Shown piece by piece: positions 34,285 through 41,754 of a stretch of DNA of 64,000 nt. The translations under genes were made by a program, and so were the position numbers. Within the stretch, counting starts at the first letter, position 1. Every line of letters begins with the position of its first letter. The DNA comes from JBBCJT01 sp037190665 (lineage in GTDB: Bacteria > Pseudomonadota > Alphaproteobacteria > Acetobacterales > Acetobacteraceae). Location: positions 1 through 64,000 of the forward strand of contig JBBCJT010000033.1 in the NCBI GenBank assembly GCA_037190665.1, in the 5' to 3' direction. The notes beneath the pieces are model-generated. The model did no database searches, was not told the origin of the DNA, and saw only the letters and a program-made list of their open reading frames with translations.

Positions 34285-34917
34285 ATGAAACACAGCCAAG
34301 CTCAGATCATTCGCGAGTACGGCCCCTTTCCCGGAGCCGACCAGGTTCATGGCGTCACCTTCGACGGCCAGTACGTCTGGTTCGCTTCCGGAGAGAAGCT
34401 CAACGCCTTGGACCCCGAGACGGGCGAAGTGGTGCGCTCGATCAAGGCTGCCGCAGATGCAGGCACGGCCTTCGATGGCAAGCACCTCTTCCAGATCGCC
34501 GAGGATCGCATCCAGAAGATTGATCCCAAGACTGGCCGCGTGGTCGCCTCTATCCCGGCACCCGGCCAGGGAGGCGACTCCGGGTTAGCCTGGGCCGAAG
34601 GCACGCTCTGGGTCGGGCAGCATCGCGGCCGCAGGATCCATCAGATTGATCCCGAGACAGGTGAAATCCTGCGCACGATCGAGTCCAAGCGCATCGTCAC
34701 CGGCGTCACTTGGATCGATGGCGAGCTCTGGCATGGAACATGGGAGGCCGATGAGAGCGACGTGAGGCGGGTCGATCCCGAAACCGGTGCAGTCCTGGAG
34801 AAGATCGACATGCCGGCGGGAACAGGCGTTTCCGGCCTGGAAGCCGATGGCGCGGATCGCTTCTTCTGTGGCGGCGGAAGCAGCGGCAAGGTGCGCGCCG
34901 TCCGCCGGCCGAAATGA
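34285..34917 (+). CDS. Beta-propeller protein, glutaminyl-cyclotransferase/Vgb-like
   Basis: A 210-residue protein built of about four to five short repeats of the form (A/K/Q)(L/I)DPETGxVxxxI, for example ALDPETGEVVRSI, KIDPKTGRVVASI and QIDPETGEILRTI, the pattern of PQQ-like/glutamine-cyclotransferase propellers. No signal peptide is present, so it is cytoplasmic. It starts nine bases after the HTH gene and is co-transcribed with it. A catalytic role cannot be shown from the sequence. Confidence 0.72.
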   Translation: MKHSQAQIIREYGPFPGADQVHGVTFDGQYVWFASGEKLNALDPETGEVVRSIKAAADAGTAFDGKHLFQIAEDRIQKIDPKTGRVVASIPAPGQGGDSGLAWAEGTLWVGQHRGRRIHQIDPETGEILRTIESKRIVTGVTWIDGELWHGTWEADESDVRRVDPETGAVLEKIDMPAGTGVSGLEADGADRFFCGGGSSGKVRAVRRPK

Positions 34918-34945
34918 GTGTTGGGGTGGCGATCGCGCCAGCCCC

Positions 34946-35095
34946 GAAGCGCAGCGGCGGAAGATCAGGGCCGTTGCCGAACTGGCAGGCGTCCCGCTGG
35001 CGCGGATCTTCGAAGAGCCCGGCGTGAGCGGCGGGAAGCCGCTCGCGTCGCGCCCGGCAGGCGTCGAAATGCTGGCGGCAATTGACCCCCGATGA
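34946..35095 (+). pseudogene. Serine recombinase N-terminal domain remnant
   Basis: The frame reads SPEAQRRKIRAVAELAGVPL, then ARIFEEPGVSGGKPLASRPA and GVEMLAAID before a stop. This matches the second half of the resolvase catalytic domain of large serine recombinases (SLEAQRRKI…GVSGGKPL.RP). The catalytic serine region and everything downstream are missing. It directly abuts the DUF763 remnant on the other strand. Confidence 0.75.
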
Positions 35096-35289
35096 TAGCG
35101 CCCGGCCTGCTCGCGCTCGTCGCTCATCCCCCGCTGCACCACGACCTAGCGCCCGTCATCTGCCACGATGAAGGCGTGCACGTACAGGTCGAAGGCGCCC
35201 TGCACGGCCGCGCTGTCCATCTTGGTGATGAGCCGGCTCGTGCGGACCAGGGCCGCGCCGTCCAGTCCTACGCACTCGCCGACCGCCAT
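35086..35289 (-). pseudogene. DUF763 gene fragment with an amber stop
   Basis: From the ATG at 35289 the reading is AALVRTSRLITKMDSAAVQG then AFDLYVHAFIVADDGR, a TAG (35146-35148), and on in frame VVVQRGMSDEREQAGRYH. This is the core of DUF763 proteins (…RTSRLISKVDSA…GRWVVVQQGMN…RYHW), with the conserved Trp codon turned into TAG. About 60 of roughly 350-400 residues remain. Confidence 0.78.
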
Positions 35290-35304
35290 CTAAGCAACTC
35301 TGCT

Positions 35305-36039
35305 CTATCGCAGGGCTTTCAACGCTGCTGCCTCTTCGTCGCGACGGAGAGGCTCGCCTGCCCTCGTTGCATTCAGGAAGGCGTCGACGGCCCCATGGAT
35401 CGAGGCGGCTTCATAGTCGCCTCCGTCGGAACCGCCGGTCGCGACCCGAAGGCGAAGGCGCCATTCACCGGTGCCATGGCATAGCACCGCAATCGTCCTC
35501 TCCTGTGCTGCCGGACGATGCTCGACCTCGCGGCACAGCCGTCCGGAGCCATCGCGGAAGCTCGCCACAGCCGTCAGCCGACCATCCGGAAGGTCACGGG
35601 ATTCGCCGGACGGCAATCCGTCGAGCGCCTGGCGCCAGCCCTCATCCACGACGATGCTGGCCATCATGCCGACGTCCCGCGGCAGCGTGCCGATGGCATA
35701 GCCGAGCGAAGCGCCAACAATCAGCGCGACGCTCGCTGCCAGCGCGGCGGGGGTCCACACGCCGGCGGCACGGCGAAAGGGGATGACGCGAGTTGTCTGC
35801 CTGCCCTGCTGTTCGTGGGACAATGTGCGGATGCGCTGGACGATCTCGTCCTTGACCGGCGAGGCATCGGCAACGGAAGATTCGCGGAGCCGTTGTCGCG
35901 TCGCCTTGAACAGCGCGACCCGCGCGGCGGCCTCGGGATCGGCCCGAAGCGCCTCGCTCACCTGCCTGGCCTCGTCGGTCGGCAGTTCGCCATCGACATA
36001 CGCCATCAGCGTCTCGTCGTCGTGCCGCGGTTCAGGCAT
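35305..36039 (-). CDS. Transmembrane anti-sigma factor (second pair)
   Basis: A 244-residue protein. The N-terminal segment HDDETLMAYVDGELPTDEAR is the usual anti-sigma start, without a HxxxCxxC zinc motif. One membrane helix lies at about residues 97-116 (PAALAASVALIVGASLGYAI), followed by a periplasmic domain containing LCREVEHRPAAQER, a block known from such regulators. It follows the ECF gene by 36 bases on the same strand. It should restrain that sigma factor. The divergent protease gene is a likely target of the pair. Confidence 0.82.
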   Translation of the reverse strand: MPEPRHDDETLMAYVDGELPTDEARQVSEALRADPEAAARVALFKATRQRLRESSVADASPVKDEIVQRIRTLSHEQQGRQTTRVIPFRRAAGVWTPAALAASVALIVGASLGYAIGTLPRDVGMMASIVVDEGWRQALDGLPSGESRDLPDGRLTAVASFRDGSGRLCREVEHRPAAQERTIAVLCHGTGEWRLRLRVATGGSDGGDYEAASIHGAVDAFLNATRAGEPLRRDEEAAALKALR

Positions 36040-36075
36040 GGCATCGTCTCCATGCTGCAGGATACGGGTGATCGG

Positions 36076-36582
36076 TCATTTCATTCCGAGCTGCCCGGCC
36101 AGTGCCAAACGCGCCCGCGCCAGGCGGCTCATGACGGTGCCGTCGGGAATGCCGAGCACCTGTGCCGCCTCCGCGTAGGACAACTCCTCGATGCAGACGA
36201 GATGCAGGACGGCTCTGTGATCATCCGACAGCGCGTCCATGGCCTCCTCGACCGAGCGCAGCATCATCGTGGCCTCCACCGTCGCCACGCCATCATGGGA
36301 ATCGGCCTTGTCGATGTCTTCCAGCTCGACAGGCAGGCCGGCGGTCCGGCGGCGCCTTGCGGTATCGAGCCACGCGTTGCGGAGAATGCGAAACAGCCAG
36401 GGTTCAAGCCGGCTCGTGGGATCGAAGCGGTCCCGCGCCGTAAGGGCGCGCTCCGCGGTGAGCTGGACGAGATCGTCCGCCAGGTCGGCCACACGGCAGA
36501 GCGACAGCGCGAAGCGGCGCAGCCGGGGCAGGAGCGCGATCAGATCTTCGCTGAACCGGTCCGCCATGCTCCGTTCCGTCAT
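36076..36582 (-). CDS. ECF-type RNA polymerase sigma factor (second pair)
   Basis: A 168-residue ECF sigma factor. Region 2: LIALLPRLRRFALSLCRVAD and LEPWLFRILRNAWLDTARRR; region 4: LSDDHRAVLHLVCIEELSYA and LGIPDGTVMSRLARARLAL. The start may be 36582 or the internal ATG at 36567. It is read away from the subtilase gene, with a spacer of about 110 bases that should hold both promoters. It is not closely alike to the ECF factor at 11.7 kb. Confidence 0.9.
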   Translation of the reverse strand: MTERSMADRFSEDLIALLPRLRRFALSLCRVADLADDLVQLTAERALTARDRFDPTSRLEPWLFRILRNAWLDTARRRRTAGLPVELEDIDKADSHDGVATVEATMMLRSVEEAMDALSDDHRAVLHLVCIEELSYAEAAQVLGIPDGTVMSRLARARLALAGQLGMK

Positions 36583-36693
36583 CCTGCGTCATAGCGTCCG
36601 GTCGGAATACGGCGACATCTTCGCCGTATGCAAGGCGAGCATCGCATGCAACACCATGATCGCACCTTCATCCCGCCGAGAACCCGGAGATCG

Positions 36694-38001
36694 ATGGTGA
36701 TACGCATTGTCGTCATCCTGCTGCTTTCGCAGATCTTGTTGCTTGCGGCGCTGGCACCGCAGGCGATTCCGATCGGGCCGAGCCAGGCCTGGGCGGATGA
36801 CGACGACGACGATGATGACGACGATGACGGTCGGGTCCGGGGCCGCCCGGGGTCGCCGCGTGGCCAGCCCGCGCCGGCGCCGCGGCCGCAACAGGCGGCA
36901 GGCGAGATCGTCACACTGGGCCTCGACGCTGCCGACCTCGCCGTATTGGTGGCGCAGGGATTTCAGGTGCTGCAGGAGGCTCCATCCGGGCTGCCGGGGC
37001 TGACGCTGCGGCGGCTGCGAATTCCCCCCGGCGTCGCGCTGCTGCAGGCGCGCGAGACGGTGCGGGCCCTCCCAAGCGGCGGAAACGCCGACTTCAATCA
37101 CTTCTACCGCTGGCAGCAGTCTGTGGGCGGCGGCTGTCGCGGCGGGCACTGCTTGGGCTGGGACATGGTCGGCTGGACGGCGGCGGCCGTGGAGAGTTGC
37201 GGCATCGGCGTTGCGATCGGCATGATCGATACCGGGTTCGACCCGAGCCATCCTGCATTCGCAGGCACGCGTTTCGAGCTTCACCGGGTGTTGCCGCCCG
37301 ATGAAGTGAGTGCGCCACCGGCCCATGGAACGGCGGTGGCCTCCGTACTCGTTGGGGCCACAACAGGTCGCTGGCCTGGTCTGCTGCCACAGGCGCGGCT
37401 GGTCGCGGTTGATGTCTCCCATCGCAGCCGAGGGGACGAGCGCGCTGATCTGTTCTCGATCCTGTTGGCGCTCGATCTGGTCACCAGCCGCGGCCCTCGC
37501 GTCGTCAATCTCAGCATGGCGGGCCCGCCCAATCTCGCGCTCGAGCGGATGCTTGAACGACTGATCGAGGACCGGTCCCTGGTCCTGGTCGCGGCTGCCG
37601 GCAATGCCGGCCATGAGGCTCCCCCCGCCTATCCCGCCGCCTATCCCGGCGTGATTGCCGTCACGGCCGTGGACCGGCGTGGGGAGGTGTACAGGCGCGC
37701 GGGCCGCGGTGGTCATATCGACTTCGCCGCACCCGGCGTTGCGGTCTGGGCGGTGGGACTGGATCGCGGGACGCACAGACACTCTGGCACATCCTTCGCC
37801 ACGCCCTTCGTCACCGCCGCGGCCGCCCTGGCCGTGCATCGGCAACCCGATCTGAGCGCCGAGGCCGTCGTCGCGGCGCTCGCCGGAACGGCGCGCGACC
37901 TGGGGATCCCAGGCCGTGACGACGTCTTCGGGCATGGTCTGCCGCAACTCGGCAAGCTGTGTACGGCGGCCCGGTCCGGGCCGCCGGCTGTGAACCGATG
38001 A
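36694..38001 (+). CDS. Subtilisin-like S8 serine protease with poly-Asp N terminus
   Basis: A 435-residue exported protease. A long signal peptide ends at PIGPSQAWA, so that the mature protein would begin with eleven consecutive aspartates. The catalytic triad is Asp179 (GMIDTGFD), His211 (AHGTAVASV) and Ser368 (SGTSFATPFV), with oxyanion Asn305 (AAAGNAGHE). A proline/arginine-rich linker and about 100 residues with possible inhibitor-like fold precede the catalytic domain. I chose the ATG at 36694, which has CGGAG nearby and gives a clean signal peptide; ATGs at 36628 and 36646 are alternatives. It is divergent from the ECF pair and faces an Asp-rich secreted protein. Confidence 0.88.
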   Translation: MVIRIVVILLLSQILLLAALAPQAIPIGPSQAWADDDDDDDDDDDGRVRGRPGSPRGQPAPAPRPQQAAGEIVTLGLDAADLAVLVAQGFQVLQEAPSGLPGLTLRRLRIPPGVALLQARETVRALPSGGNADFNHFYRWQQSVGGGCRGGHCLGWDMVGWTAAAVESCGIGVAIGMIDTGFDPSHPAFAGTRFELHRVLPPDEVSAPPAHGTAVASVLVGATTGRWPGLLPQARLVAVDVSHRSRGDERADLFSILLALDLVTSRGPRVVNLSMAGPPNLALERMLERLIEDRSLVLVAAAGNAGHEAPPAYPAAYPGVIAVTAVDRRGEVYRRAGRGGHIDFAAPGVAVWAVGLDRGTHRHSGTSFATPFVTAAAALAVHRQPDLSAEAVVAALAGTARDLGIPGRDDVFGHGLPQLGKLCTAARSGPPAVNR

Positions 38002-38006
38002 GATCG

Positions 38007-38264
38007 TCAATCATCGTCATCATCGTCGCGAGGGCGGCGCGGGCGCCGGGGCCTGTCGCCGTCATCGTCGTCATCGTCATGGCGCCAGAAACGGTCGCCC
38101 GGTCGGCTGCGGTCGTGCTGTGGCACGCCGAGACCTTCGGGAATGGCGAGGAGATGGCGGCTGATCGTCGGCGCCGGCGCCCGCGAAGCGGGATGATCGG
38201 CAAGTGCGGGCATTGTGGTGCTGGTCATCAGGGCCGCGATCGCCACGGACATGAGCCTTGTCAT
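38007..38264 (-). CDS. Small secreted protein with two poly-Asp tracts
   Basis: An 85-residue product with a signal peptide (MTRLMSVAIAALMTSTTMPA|LA) and a mature part of about 63 residues. The C-terminal end is RFWRHDDDDDDGDRPRRPR followed by RPRDDDDDD at the very end, so two Asp6 runs flank a basic PRR repeat. I do not recognise a family. Its stop is five bases from the stop of the poly-Asp protease on the other strand. It lies upstream-facing with the HTTM gene in the same direction (45-base gap). It may bind calcium or be a protease or carboxylase substrate, which is inference. Confidence 0.65.
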   Translation of the reverse strand: MTRLMSVAIAALMTSTTMPALADHPASRAPAPTISRHLLAIPEGLGVPQHDRSRPGDRFWRHDDDDDDGDRPRRPRRPRDDDDDD

Positions 38265-38309
38265 CTTCGTGTCCTTTCCTTGCGCAGCGCTTCGTGGCTG
38301 CTGCGAGGA

Positions 38310-39776
38310 CTACGGCGCGGCGGGGAGGTTATTCCCGGTGTCGGCGGCATTCTCTCGTGACGCGGCCAGCTCGGCGCTCGCCACTGCCCGGTTGTCTGCC
38401 GCACCCCAGACCGGCCGCCCGAGCGGCAGCACCCAAGGATCCGTCCCGAAGAGATCGAACGCGGCGGCGGCAAGATCGACCCGCGGATCGACATAGAGCT
38501 GAGCGGGGCGTCCGTTCAGCGACTTTCGGACCTCCGCGAAGACCGATACCTCGCCATACCCTGCCTTCCGCCAGTGCCGGGCCAGATGATTGGCGAACTG
38601 ATGGATCATGTCGGCCCTGGTCAGCATGGTCGCGGCCTGGCGCGGGGTGAGATGGTGGTCCGGGTCGATCAGCCATTCGGTGCCGTCGCTGCGGCTGACC
38701 ACCCGGAACCGTCCCTCGGCCTCGCGATCGAAGATCCGCATGCGCCAGGAAAAACGGTGACCGTCTCCGGCCCAGCGCACCTCAGAATCGAAGGCAAGGC
38801 TGCGCAGCGGCAGGGCGATCTGTATCGCGGCCCAGAGCAGGATCGCAGCCAATGCAGGCGAGGACAGCGCGACGGCGGAGACGGAGCCTGGATGTAGCTG
38901 TGGAGGTCGCGGGCGGACGCCTATGGAAGAAGCGAGCCGGCTCGGCCAGTCAGGCGGGAAGAAGATCAGCGTTGCCGCCATGGTGAGCCACGGGAATATG
39001 CCGATGTTGAAGAACTGCGCGTTCAGCAGATGGAACAGGCAGTAGATGAGGAAGACGGGCAGTCGTGTCCGGCGCCACATCAGCAGCGGCGCGCCCAGCA
39101 GGTGCAAGGCGATCGTACCCCAGCTCGCCGCGATCAACATCTCGTCGTAGTGGAACAGCCAGCCGAAGATGACGTCTTCCGTCTGGGGGCGCAGCCACAG
39201 CCCCAGCGGCTCTCCGGCCAGCCAGTCCGGCGTCAGCTTCACCAGCCCAGCGAAGATCAGCATGATCTCCATCTGCAGCCGCAGCACGAACACCGCGGCA
39301 AAGGGAACCGTGCTCGCGATCGGTCTGGCGCGCAGCGCATCGAGCGACCAGACGCGCGCGGCCGGAAGGACGCAGAGCAGCAGCGCGAACAGGATGACGA
39401 GATAGAAGTGGTTGAGGTACTCGGCCTTGTCGAGAAGGAAGAAGTAGCTGAACAGCAGGGTCAGGCAGATGATGGCGGTGCGATAGAACAGCCCGAGCAT
39501 CACCAGCAGCGCGCTCGCGCCCAGGGTGAGCCAGGCGATCTGCAGCCAGGGCTCGGGCAGCGGCGCGACCCAGCCGAAGCCGGCATAGGTAAAATGGAAG
39601 TCGGGCGCGACCCAGTATCGCCAGAGCCGGTCGTATTTGATGAATCGCCAGCAGTCCCAGAGGATCAACGCGCCAAACAGGATCCGGAACATGGCCAGCG
39701 ACTGGCCCGAAACGGGCCTGCCGAGATGCTCCCGCAGGGAGCGCGAGCCCGACATGATACCCGGACGCTGACGCAT
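38310..39776 (-). CDS. HTTM / vitamin K-dependent gamma-carboxylase-like membrane protein
   Basis: A 488-residue protein with several membrane helices and the HTTM signatures. The segment FAGLVKLTPDWLAGEPLG (Lys at about residue 180) corresponds to the region of human GGCX around its catalytic-base lysine (AGVKKLDADWVEG), and GDGHRFSWRMRIFDREAEG matches the (E)GHRFSWRM block after the last helices. Vertebrate homologues carboxylate Glu side chains using reduced vitamin K; functions of bacterial homologues are mostly unknown. GAGGGG sits eight bases ahead of the ATG. It is divergent from a DCC thiol oxidoreductase, a common partner of HTTM genes. Confidence 0.85.
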   Translation of the reverse strand: MRQRPGIMSGSRSLREHLGRPVSGQSLAMFRILFGALILWDCWRFIKYDRLWRYWVAPDFHFTYAGFGWVAPLPEPWLQIAWLTLGASALLVMLGLFYRTAIICLTLLFSYFFLLDKAEYLNHFYLVILFALLLCVLPAARVWSLDALRARPIASTVPFAAVFVLRLQMEIMLIFAGLVKLTPDWLAGEPLGLWLRPQTEDVIFGWLFHYDEMLIAASWGTIALHLLGAPLLMWRRTRLPVFLIYCLFHLLNAQFFNIGIFPWLTMAATLIFFPPDWPSRLASSIGVRPRPPQLHPGSVSAVALSSPALAAILLWAAIQIALPLRSLAFDSEVRWAGDGHRFSWRMRIFDREAEGRFRVVSRSDGTEWLIDPDHHLTPRQAATMLTRADMIHQFANHLARHWRKAGYGEVSVFAEVRKSLNGRPAQLYVDPRVDLAAAAFDLFGTDPWVLPLGRPVWGAADNRAVASAELAASRENAADTGNNLPAAP

Positions 39777-39853
39777 TCTGAGCCCCTCATCCGCTTTGGA
39801 GGGAATTACGGGCGGGACCGGACGTTATTCCCTGAGAGCCGGAAGCTGGAAGC

Positions 39854-40228
39854 ATGACGATCGAAATCTTCTATGACGGCGAATGTCCGCTATGCCGCTC
39901 CTATGTCCGGTTGCTGCGGCTGCGCCAGCAGGTCGGCGACGTTGCGCTGATCGACGCACGTGGCGAGGATCCGCGGGTCGAGGTCGTCCGCGACGCAGGC
40001 CTCGATCTCGATGCCGGGATGGCCGTTCGCTACGGCGACGGCCTCTACCACGGACCGGAGGCCGTCTGGCTGCTCTCGATCCTGTCCGAGGAGCGGGGCG
40101 GCGTCGGACGCGCGCTGCGTCGGCTGCTCTCGGACGCCGACCGCGCCCGGCACGTCTATCCCTGGCTCGCCGCGGGGCGAAGGCTCGCCCTTTCCATCCT
40201 CGGCAAGCAGCGAATTCGGCAGCGGTAA
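39854..40228 (+). CDS. DCC family thiol-disulfide oxidoreductase (DUF393)
   Basis: A 124-residue protein beginning EIFYDGECPLCRSYVRLLR, the DxxCxxC-type start (YDGxCPLC) that names the family. Later blocks LIDARGEDPR and DGLYHGPEAVWLLSIL fit DUF393. The redox pair Cys-Pro-Leu-Cys suggests a thioredoxin-like function. Its head-to-head position with the HTTM gene suggests that it could supply reducing power for quinone recycling or disulfides; this is inference. Confidence 0.88.
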   Translation: MTIEIFYDGECPLCRSYVRLLRLRQQVGDVALIDARGEDPRVEVVRDAGLDLDAGMAVRYGDGLYHGPEAVWLLSILSEERGGVGRALRRLLSDADRARHVYPWLAAGRRLALSILGKQRIRQR

Positions 40229-40719
40229 AGGTGCCGATCGTATGGAACGGACCCACTGTTGTCGGCCGAAGCTAAACCGGTCCGTTCAGCGCCCATGTCA
40301 GTCATCCGCGAAGTGCCGCTGGTTTCCGAAAGCGGACACTGCGTCTCGCCGTCCGCTGACCGGGTTGGGCGTAAAGCGGCAGTAGAACTCTTTCCTCGTA
40401 AGGGCCGGTGCGCCTCCGTTAGCGGACACGTACGCAGCCGAGCCGGGCTCGCATTTTAGGGCGTGGCGATCCGGGCTGACCCGGACCGCATGCGCCTGAT
40501 CGCCACCTCGAGGCTCGTCGCTGACTGCTCCGCCGAGCGGGCGCGTGGACGCTTCCGTCACGGATGAGATTCCTCGCCGACTCGGCGTTCTATGGTAGAA
40601 TAATTATGCGCTTCCTACTCGCGGCGGGCGCACCGGACCGAACGGCGGCGCCGGACGCGCGGCGAGGAATAAGGTGCGGCCACCACCAGGAACACCTTTT
40701 CAGCCTGAGGCTCACCAAA
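40229..40719. other. Spacer upstream of CBASS with flanking-repeat candidate
   Basis: No gene is supported in this 490-base stretch. At 40262-40297 it contains TCGGCCGAAGCTAAACCGG followed by TCCGTTCAGCGCCCAT, which resembles 45866-45899 beyond the CBASS operon. A TAGAAT at 40596-40601, in a short AT-rich patch, is a candidate -10 for the operon. An ATG at 40564 in frame with the CD-NTase would place coding over this promoter and is not favoured. Confidence 0.45.
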
Positions 40720-41754
40720 ATGGTTCCCCACGCGCGCTTCCTGGAACTTCTGCAGGAGATCGAGCCAAGCGCCACCACGAAGGCCAGCTCAGCCACCGCG
40801 CACCGCGCGCTGCGTGACCATCTTTGGGCCGACAGCAGCTTCCAGCCCCTGATGGTCACGGACTTCCTCTCCGGCTCCTACAAGCGAGACACGGCGATCC
40901 GGCCGCGGAAGGTCGATGGTGTAGTGACCCGGCCCGACGTCGACACGATCGTAGTGACCAACCACCAGCTTACCGATGATCCGAAGGGGGTGGTGGACGC
41001 GCTGTACGGGGCCGTGCGGCGCGGCTACTCGGACATCCGCCGACAGGCTCGGTCGGTCGGCATCGTGACGCCGCTGGCCGACATGGACGTCGTGCCGATC
41101 ATCGACCCCTTCGGCAACGGCGACTACTACATCCCCGACCGGAAGCAGGAGAGGTGGCTCCGGACGAATCCGCCGGGGCACACGAGCTGGACGACGTCCG
41201 TTAACGCCGCCTCAGACGGCCGCTTCAAGCCGTTGGTGAAGATGATGAAGTGGTGGCGGCGGCACAACCCGACGGTCGCGAAGCGGCCGAAGGGCTTCGT
41301 GCTCGAGTGCTTCGCCGCCGAGTGCATGAACCGGAAGGCGGCCCACTTCGGCGAGCTGTTCGTCGGCACGCTCGAGCAGATCAACGCGAAGTACGGCCTC
41401 TACGCTGCCGCTGGGATCCTTCCGCACATCGACGACCCCGGCGTTCCGGGCAACTCTGTCCTGAGCGGCATGACGGTCGAGGCGTTCCAGGGCTTCATGG
41501 CCAAAGTGAAGGACCACGCCGGGCTGGGGCGCCGTGCGCTGGCCGAGGAAGACATGGAGAAGGCCACCCTGTATTGGAAGGCCATCTTCGGGCAGCGCTT
41601 CCCGGCGACCGAGGCGCGGGCGGCCAGCGGCCTGCTGCGGGCCGCGACCGCCCCAGCGCCCCAGGCACCGGGCGCAGGACTGCTCGGCTCCGGCGGAGGG
41701 CTGTCGTTTCCCGATCGGCCAATCACCCCCGTAAAGCCCGCCGGGTTCGCGTGA
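40720..41754 (+). CDS. CBASS CD-NTase (cGAS/DncV-like nucleotidyltransferase)
   Basis: A 344-residue nucleotidyltransferase of the CD-NTase family. The catalytic motif is FLSGSYKRDTAIRP (GS at 52-53), with metal-binding Asp73 and Asp75 in RPDVDTIVV and a third acid in ADMDVVPI (about 121-123). On phage infection such enzymes make cyclic oligonucleotides; with a SAVED effector, cyclic trinucleotides are the usual product. The C-terminal 35 residues are a flexible Pro/Gly-rich tail ending PAGFA, the expected point of Cap2-driven conjugation. The start at 40720 is chosen over 40564 because the extra 52 residues do not look native. It overlaps cap2 by GTGA. Confidence 0.9.
   Translation: MVPHARFLELLQEIEPSATTKASSATAHRALRDHLWADSSFQPLMVTDFLSGSYKRDTAIRPRKVDGVVTRPDVDTIVVTNHQLTDDPKGVVDALYGAVRRGYSDIRRQARSVGIVTPLADMDVVPIIDPFGNGDYYIPDRKQERWLRTNPPGHTSWTTSVNAASDGRFKPLVKMMKWWRRHNPTVAKRPKGFVLECFAAECMNRKAAHFGELFVGTLEQINAKYGLYAAAGILPHIDDPGVPGNSVLSGMTVEAFQGFMAKVKDHAGLGRRALAEEDMEKATLYWKAIFGQRFPATEARAASGLLRAATAPAPQAPGAGLLGSGGGLSFPDRPITPVKPAGFA

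Noticed and set aside
36826..36850. Poly-Asp (GAT/GAC)n tract as mere assembly noise or simple repeat
   Set aside because: It mixes GAT and GAC codons in frame, follows a clear signal-peptide cut and is matched by similar in-frame tracts in the neighbouring secreted protein, so it is taken as real coding.
40564..40719. N-terminal extension of the CD-NTase from an ATG at 40564
   Set aside because: The 52 extra residues do not look like family sequence, and the AT-rich promoter-like TAGAAT lies within them.
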